Below, in pieces: positions 27,575 through 28,931 of a DNA stretch of 28,931 nucleotides; the stretch's first letter is position 1, and every line of letters starts with the position of its first letter. The notes under the pieces are model-generated. The model saw only the letters and a list, made by a program, of their open reading frames with translations. It searched no databases and was not told where the DNA came from. Source of the DNA: a virus; the IMG/VR virus record IMGVR_UViG_3300005468_000052, positions 1 to 28,931 of that record. One strand, written 5' to 3'. A program made the translations under genes and the position numbers.

Positions 27575-28931
27575 ATGGCCGTAAATCCGAGTGCATTGGG
27601 TCCAAAACCGCAGTTCGTTGATTCGGCTGGTAATCCAGCTGTGGGCAACAAGTTGTTTTTCTACGTCGCGGGCAGCACCAGCACGAAGCAAAACACCTAC
27701 ACCGATTCCACCGGGGCATCGGCAGACGCGAATCCGATTGTTTTGAATGCCCTTGGGGAGCCGACGAATCAAATCTGGTGGACCCAAGGCCAATCGTACA
27801 AGATCGTTTATGCGCCATCGACCGACACAGACCCGCCTACGTCGCCAATCTGGACCATCGATAACCTCTGGGGCATCAATGACCCGGTTAACTCTCCGGC
27901 AAACTCCGAGTGGATCGCGTTTGCTGGTACGCCTACTTTCGTCAGCGCCACCTCATTCACGGTAGCAGGCAATCAAACCTCGACCTTTCAGCCTGGGCGG
28001 CGCATTCAGACCTCTAATACCGCAGGCACGGCCTATTCAACGATTGTCACGTCTGCCTTCACAACGCTGACGACGGTAACTGTCGTCAATGACTCGACCG
28101 TACTGGATTCGGGCTTGTCAGCCGTGTCCTACGGCATTCTTTCGGCCATCAACCCGTCGCTTCCGAACGCCGTGAAGGTCCGGAACATAATGGGCATTTC
28201 CGAAAACATCGCGCCCATTACCGCATCGGTCGGATCGAGCGCATTGACGTTGACGCTTAACCCATGCTCACTTAATTTCAGGTCAGCCACGCTGGGCAGC
28301 GGCACGACCAATCAGCGCTCTATCAATACAGCGATTTCCTTGGTGATTTCCTCCGGTTCGACGCTTGGCTCCTTGAGCGCCATAGCTTCGCGCATTGCGG
28401 TCATTGCCATAGACAATGCTGGAACCGTTGAACTGGCGGCGGTCAATCTGGCGGGCAGCGCCAATCTTGACGAAACCACGCTTATTACGACAACAGCAGA
28501 GGGCGGCGCAGGCGCGGCGGATAGTGCCAGCGTGATTTATTCCGCAACGGCTCGCGCCAGCGTTCCATTCCGCGTGGTCGGCTATGTTGAAAGCACGCAG
28601 GCCACGGCGGGAACCTGGGCGACGGCCCCCAGCACCATCCAGGGCCAAGGCGGGCAAGCTATCACCGGACTGTGGCAAAAAAGCACCAGCGGCACGACCC
28701 TGACGACCACCAGCGGCACAACTGCTGGGTTTACCGGAATTCCCAACTGGGCCAAGAAGATCACGATGAATATTCGTGGCGTCAGCTTGAGCGGCACCGA
28801 CAACTACCTTATCCAAATTGGCGCGGGCAGCTTCACGGCGGCGGGTTATTCCGGGGCATCGGTCACGCTGGCCAATACACCCGCGATTGCGGCGGCGCAG
28901 TTCAGTACAGGATTTTTGCTCATCGGCGGCG
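27575..28931 (+). CDS. Tail fibre/tailspike, head-binding part (cut by window end)
   Basis: At least 452 residues; the frame is open at the window edge. The start (MAVNPSALGPKPQFVDSAGN, then LFFYVAGSTSTKQNTYTDST and NPIVLNALGEP) is a recurring N-terminal virion-binding domain of podovirus fibres. A second module (SEWIAFAGTPTFVSATSFTV) and Ser/Thr/Gly-rich beta repeats follow, as in receptor-binding fibres. AAGGAG at 27563-27568 precedes the ATG. The receptor-binding end lies outside, so specificity cannot be judged. Confidence 0.85.
   Translation, partial: MAVNPSALGPKPQFVDSAGNPAVGNKLFFYVAGSTSTKQNTYTDSTGASADANPIVLNALGEPTNQIWWTQGQSYKIVYAPSTDTDPPTSPIWTIDNLWGINDPVNSPANSEWIAFAGTPTFVSATSFTVAGNQTSTFQPGRRIQTSNTAGTAYSTIVTSAFTTLTTVTVVNDSTVLDSGLSAVSYGILSAINPSLPNAVKVRNIMGISENIAPITASVGSSALTLTLNPCSLNFRSATLGSGTTNQRSINTAISLVISSGSTLGSLSAIASRIAVIAIDNAGTVELAAVNLAGSANLDETTLITTTAEGGAGAADSASVIYSATARASVPFRVVGYVESTQATAGTWATAPSTIQGQGGQAITGLWQKSTSGTTLTTTSGTTAGFTGIPNWAKKITMNIRGVSLSGTDNYLIQIGAGSFTAAGYSGASVTLANTPAIAAAQFSTGFLLIGG

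Noticed and set aside
27441-27584. A + strand 47-codon frame that starts in the ejection-gene stop and overlaps the fibre start by 10 bases
   Set aside because: It runs opposite the antisense membrane peptide, has no Shine-Dalgarno and no protein-like pattern. The minus-strand frame is much better supported.
1-28931. tRNA genes, CRISPR arrays, diversity-generating retroelements, integrase or att sites
   Set aside because: None was seen on reading either strand: no cloverleaf-like intergenic sequence, no regular repeats, no reverse transcriptase and no recombinase gene.

Overview
The window is one stretch of a tailed-phage (or prophage) genome, read almost entirely on the + strand. The packaging and virion genes form a P22-type (podovirus) morphogenesis module: large terminase, a 723-residue portal, scaffold, P22-family coat, gp4-like adaptor, gp10-like tail protein, three ejection-type proteins and a tail fibre. 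The high-GC codon use, the replication pair at the left and the style of the small early genes suggest a betaproteobacterial host, but this is inference: no host gene, integrase, att site or lysis gene is present, so prophage and virulent phage cannot be separated.

Layout. 1-486: no secure gene; it holds a candidate sigma70 promoter and a 100-bp inverted-repeat element just before the first gene. 487-1903: two replication genes (a replisome-organiser-like protein and a DUF6475-like protein). 1900-9743: about thirty small early genes, most joined by 4-nt ATGA (once GTGA) start/stop overlaps. Recognisable among them are a degenerate HNH protein, RusA resolvase, NinB/Orf, a Ref-like RecA-dependent nuclease and several zinc-ribbon proteins. 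A second promoter with a perfect palindrome in its spacer (3372-3400) restarts the operon before 3432. 9759-10544: a virion-like protein placed unusually before the terminase. 10574-14378: TerS-like protein, TerL and portal; the portal gene is bracketed by two copies of a CTATG/CATAG hairpin element. 14437-17021: four beta-rich structural or decoration-type proteins, two of them apparently paralogous. 17077-19195: scaffold and coat. 19242-19811: an intact, AT-richer HNH gene inserted after the coat. 19823-22996: a small head gene, gp4-like adaptor, a GroES-like co-chaperonin, gp10-like protein and a small protein. 22996-27441: a cupin and three ejection-type proteins. 27422-27520: a minus-strand gene for a 32-residue membrane peptide. 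27575-end: the tail fibre/tailspike head-binding region, cut by the window edge.

How it fits together. The left half supplies replication initiation and recombination/junction processing (NinB, RusA, Ref-like), giving concatemers for the terminase. The right half builds the capsid, with a phage GroES that may assist coat folding, closes the portal with gp4/gp10-like proteins, loads ejection proteins and attaches the fibre. The most unusual items are the twin hairpins around the portal gene, the duplicated 39-residue FIDHDC module under purifying selection, the HNH homologue that has lost its whole catalytic triad, the palindromic promoter at 3372, the antisense membrane peptide in the place where P22 carries immI, and the phage GroES.
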